In this document: positions 61,478 to 64,000 of the stretch, piece after piece | Layout: every line of letters starts with the position of its first letter | How positions within the stretch are numbered: the first letter of the stretch is position 1 | From: Proteus alimentorum | GTDB taxonomy: Bacteria > Pseudomonadota > Gammaproteobacteria > Enterobacterales > Enterobacteriaceae | DNA: 64,000 nucleotides | Direction of reading: 5' to 3' | NCBI RefSeq assembly: GCF_002607735.1 | Contig: NZ_NBVR01000013.1 | Span: forward strand, 124,262-188,261 | Program-made: the position numbers and the translations under genes | The notes under the pieces: model-generated | Database searches by the model: none | Told to the model about the DNA's origin: nothing | The model's input: only the letters and a program-made list of their open reading frames with translations

Positions 61478-62641
61478 TTATTGGGTTTTCTCTGTTAAAC
61501 AGAAGTTTTCAATTAATTGCCCCATTAATTCACGAGTTGGCTCAATAAATGCCATATCAATAAACTCATCAGGTTGGTGGGCTTGTTCAATAGAACCAGG
61601 GCCTAAAACTAAGGTAGGGCAGAGATCTTGAATAAACGGCGCTTCAGTACAGTAATTCACCGTTTGCGCTTTCTCACCTAATAGTTTTTCGATCACGGCG
61701 ACCATTTTATGATCGGTCGGGCACTCATAACCCGGAATAGGATCGTGTAACGCTTCAACACTTAACCGTCCCGGCCAACGTGCTTTGACTGGCGCTAATG
61801 TTTCGTGAAGTAAATCATCCAAGTCTTGTAACGTTAATCCTGGTAATGGGCGAATATCCATATGTAATTCACAACAAGCACAAATTCTATTTGCTGCATC
61901 TCCGCCATTAATATAACCAAAGTTCATCGTTGGATAAGGGATAACAAACGCAGGGTTATTATAGCGAGTTTTTAACGTATCGCGCAGAGTACTAAGGTGA
62001 GTAATAGATTCATGCATCAGTTCTATCGCATTCACACCTTTTTCAGGATCACTCGAGTGCCCTGACTGTCCTGTAATACGTATTGCATTCGATAAATGCC
62101 CTTTATGAGCACGAATAGGTTTTAGCGATGTAGGTTCGCCAATAATGGCAAAATCAGGACGAATTGCTGTATTCGCGGCAAAATAACGCGCCCCTGCCAT
62201 AGAGGTTTCTTCATCTGCGGTGGCGAGAATATAGAGAGGGTGAGCTAACGTCTTAGTATCTACATCTCGTAATGCATCGAGAATAAAGGCAAAAAAGCCT
62301 TTCATATCGGCAGTACCTAAGCCGTATAACTTATTTTCTTTTTCTGTCAGCGTAAAAGGATCTTGCGTCCAACGACCTTCATCAAAAGGTACTGTGTCAG
62401 TGTGACCACAAAGTAATAATCCCCCTTTTCCCGTTCCTAATGTTGCCAGAAGGTTAAATTTACCTCGTGTTTCGGGTACAGGTTGGATTTCAATTGAAAA
62501 ACCCAATATTTCCAACCAATTAGCAAGCAAGTTAATCAATGCTTCATTACTTTGATCATTTTTAGCGTCTGTCGCACTGATAGAGGGTGTTGCAATTAAT
62601 TGACGATAAATCTCAATAAATGTAGGTAATTTAATATTCAC
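61478..62641 (-). CDS. argE: Acetylornithine deacetylase
   Basis: 387 aa M20A peptidase. Metal ligands: H in [13 protein letters not shown] in [13 protein letters not shown] in [10 protein letters not shown], and H at the C-terminal [10 protein letters not shown]. It releases ornithine from N-acetylornithine in arginine synthesis. It is divergent from argCB with a shared operator region. Confidence 0.97.
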   Translation of the reverse strand: MNIKLPTFIEIYRQLIATPSISATDAKNDQSNEALINLLANWLEILGFSIEIQPVPETRGKFNLLATLGTGKGGLLLCGHTDTVPFDEGRWTQDPFTLTEKENKLYGLGTADMKGFFAFILDALRDVDTKTLAHPLYILATADEETSMAGARYFAANTAIRPDFAIIGEPTSLKPIRAHKGHLSNAIRITGQSGHSSDPEKGVNAIELMHESITHLSTLRDTLKTRYNNPAFVIPYPTMNFGYINGGDAANRICACCELHMDIRPLPGLTLQDLDDLLHETLAPVKARWPGRLSVEALHDPIPGYECPTDHKMVAVIEKLLGEKAQTVNYCTEAPFIQDLCPTLVLGPGSIEQAHQPDEFIDMAFIEPTRELMGQLIENFCLTEKTQ

Positions 62642-62664
62642 TGTTGACAGCCTTTCTTCATAAT

Positions 62665-62703
62665 AGTATCAATATTCATGCACTTTTTTTGAATAAAAAT
62701 ACA
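62665..62703. promoter_or_regulatory. Candidate ArgR operator between argE and argC
   Basis: TGAATAAAAATACA (62690-62703) matches the ARG box core TGAAT-N4-ATTCA with one mismatch in the right half; AGTATCAATATTCA (62665-62678) matches its right half fully. They lie in the argE/argC divergent region as in E. coli, though the centres are 25 bp apart rather than about 21. Confidence 0.65.
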
Positions 62704-62741
62704 TTAATCGGTTTGTGTTCATAGTACAAGGTAAGAATGAC

Positions 62742-63746
62742 ATGTTAAATACTCTGATTGTAGGAGCAAGTGGTTACACTGGCGCTGAATTAGCCGCCTA
62801 TCTTCAGCAGCATCCTCATGTGAATTTGAGCAGACTGATGGTATCAGCTCAAAGTGCAGATGCAGGAAAATGCTTTTCTGAACTTCATCCACAATATCGT
62901 GGTTTAGTGGATCTTCCACTTGAGCCGATGGTTGATGTCGCTAAAGCCGCTGAAAACATTGATATCGTTTTTCTCGCAACAGCTCATGAAGTCAGCCATG
63001 ACATTGCCCCTATCTTTTTAGAGCAAGGTTGTGTGGTATTCGATTTATCTGGTGCCTATCGAGTACAAAACAAGCATTTTTATCAACAATACTATGGATT
63101 CGAGCATAAGAATACTGATTGGTTATCACAGGCAGTTTATGGATTGGCTGAATGGAATGCTGACATTATTAGTCAGGCGCAATTAATTGCTGTGCCGGGC
63201 TGTTATCCAACAGTCTCTCAGTTGTCACTAAAACCTTTAGTGGAAGCGGGACTTTTAGATACCGCACAGTGGCCTGTGATTAATGCGACTAGTGGTGTGA
63301 GCGGTGCAGGTAGAAAAGCCTCTCTAACCAGCAGCTTTTGTGAAGTGAGTTTGCAACCTTATGGCGTGTTTACGCATCGTCATCAACCGGAAATTGCAAC
63401 ACATCTGGGTATTGATGTGATTTTTACACCGCATTTAGGCAACTTTGCTAGAGGGATCTTAGCCACTATCACCTGTAAGTTAAAAGCAGGTGTGACACAA
63501 GAGGATGTAAGACAAGTCTTTGAAGATGCTTATCAAGATAAACCATTAGTGCGTGTTTATGAAAAAGGATTACCTGCATTAAAAGCTGTTGTAGGAACCG
63601 CATTCTGTGATATCGGATTTGCTCAACAAGGTGAACATCTGATTGTGGTCGGTGTTGAAGATAACTTGTTGAAAGGGGCTGCTGCACAAGCAGTGCAATG
63701 TATGAACATTCGGTTTGGTTTCGCTGAAACCGAATCACTTATTTAA
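62742..63746 (+). CDS. argC: N-acetyl-gamma-glutamyl-phosphate reductase
   Basis: 334 aa from the ATG at 62742, E. coli length; the frame extends 9 codons to a GTG. NADP motif [11 protein letters not shown], catalytic cysteine C154 in [11 protein letters not shown], and [12 protein letters not shown]. Third step of arginine synthesis. It lies 20 nt before argB. Confidence 0.98.
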   Translation: MLNTLIVGASGYTGAELAAYLQQHPHVNLSRLMVSAQSADAGKCFSELHPQYRGLVDLPLEPMVDVAKAAENIDIVFLATAHEVSHDIAPIFLEQGCVVFDLSGAYRVQNKHFYQQYYGFEHKNTDWLSQAVYGLAEWNADIISQAQLIAVPGCYPTVSQLSLKPLVEAGLLDTAQWPVINATSGVSGAGRKASLTSSFCEVSLQPYGVFTHRHQPEIATHLGIDVIFTPHLGNFARGILATITCKLKAGVTQEDVRQVFEDAYQDKPLVRVYEKGLPALKAVVGTAFCDIGFAQQGEHLIVVGVEDNLLKGAAAQAVQCMNIRFGFAETESLI

Positions 63747-63766
63747 ATAATGAGTAGGGAAGTTTC

Positions 63767-64000
63767 ATGGAACCATTAATTATCAAACTGGGTGGTGTGC
63801 TCCTTGATAATGAAGAAGCGTTAACACGATTTTTCACTGCATTACAACAGTATCGCTCAACACATTCACGCCCTTTAGTCATCGTACATGGTGGTGGCTG
63901 TTTAGTGGATGAGTTGATGGGCAAATTGCAATTGCCTGTGGTGAAAAAGCAAGGTCTTCGTGTCACACCCGCTGATCAGATAGACATCATCACAGGGGCA
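63767..64000 (+). CDS. argB: Acetylglutamate kinase, N-terminal part
   Basis: 78 codons present; runs off the right edge. It starts [18 protein letters not shown] with the KLGG phosphate-binding motif and [13 protein letters not shown] at about 44-56; the last residues are [14 protein letters not shown]. Second step of arginine synthesis. AGGGAAG precedes the ATG. Confidence 0.97.
   Translation, partial: MEPLIIKLGGVLLDNEEALTRFFTALQQYRSTHSRPLVIVHGGGCLVDELMGKLQLPVVKKQGLRVTPADQIDIITGA

Overview
The window looks like a chromosomal segment of a Proteus-like member of the Morganellaceae. Three things point there: the gene set is enterobacterial with E. coli-like proteins throughout, the DNA is AT-rich, and the O-antigen locus sits between trmL and cpxA. 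That position is typical of Proteus and is also seen in Providencia. Species cannot be fixed by reading alone.

Layout. (1) 1-16.9 kb: the O-antigen locus, all on the minus strand and transcribed from the cpxA side towards trmL. It is more AT-rich than the flanks. It holds rmlA, a Wzx-type flippase, a Wzy-type polymerase, five glycosyltransferases, an O-acyltransferase, UDP-glucose dehydrogenase, a UDP-glucuronate epimerase-type enzyme, and two versions of a four-gene amino-sugar module (VioA-like aminotransferase, GT2 transferase, WbqC-like protein, VioB-like acetyltransferase). Each half starts with its own ops/JUMPstart-like RfaH element, so the locus looks like a fusion of two O-antigen operons. 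One GT2 gene carries a C9 tract at its fifth to ninth codons, a candidate phase-variation switch. (2) 17.1-20.1 kb: cpxA-cpxR and divergent cpxP, with an exact CpxR box between them. (3) 20.1-22.6 kb: a phosphoethanolamine-transferase family membrane protein and an SDR oxidoreductase, where E. coli has fieF. (4) 23-41.4 kb: pfkA, sbp, tpiA, yiiQ, yiiR, fpr, emrD, glpK, glpF, zapB, rraA, menA, hslU, hslV, ftsN, cytR, priA, rpmE. This follows E. coli order, except that emrD stands where glpX would be. (5) 41.4-43.1 kb: a HipA-family gene (yjjJ) between two identical 30-bp terminators. (6) 43.1-47.4 kb: metJ and divergent metBL with tandem Met boxes. (7) 47.4-56 kb: a small frameshifted ORF, ppc, a GT2 transferase, phrB and proP. 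(8) 55.6-59.1 kb: a CysB-type LysR regulator facing an operon of two DUF3100-type membrane proteins and an M20D amidohydrolase, probably an uncharacterised uptake/hydrolysis system. (9) 59.7-64 kb: poxB, argE, and divergent argCB running off the end.

How the parts work together. The surface locus should build an O-unit with uronic acid (Ugd plus epimerase) and one or two N-acylated 4-amino-4,6-dideoxyhexoses (RmlA, VioA/VioB-like proteins). No rmlB is present, so the 4,6-dehydratase must come from elsewhere, for example the enterobacterial common antigen locus. Most of the rest is conserved core metabolism and cell division. The parts most worth a second look are the composite O-antigen operon, the C9 tract, the mobile-looking GT2 junction, the yjjJ insertion scar, the hslVU leader and the DUF3100/M20D operon.
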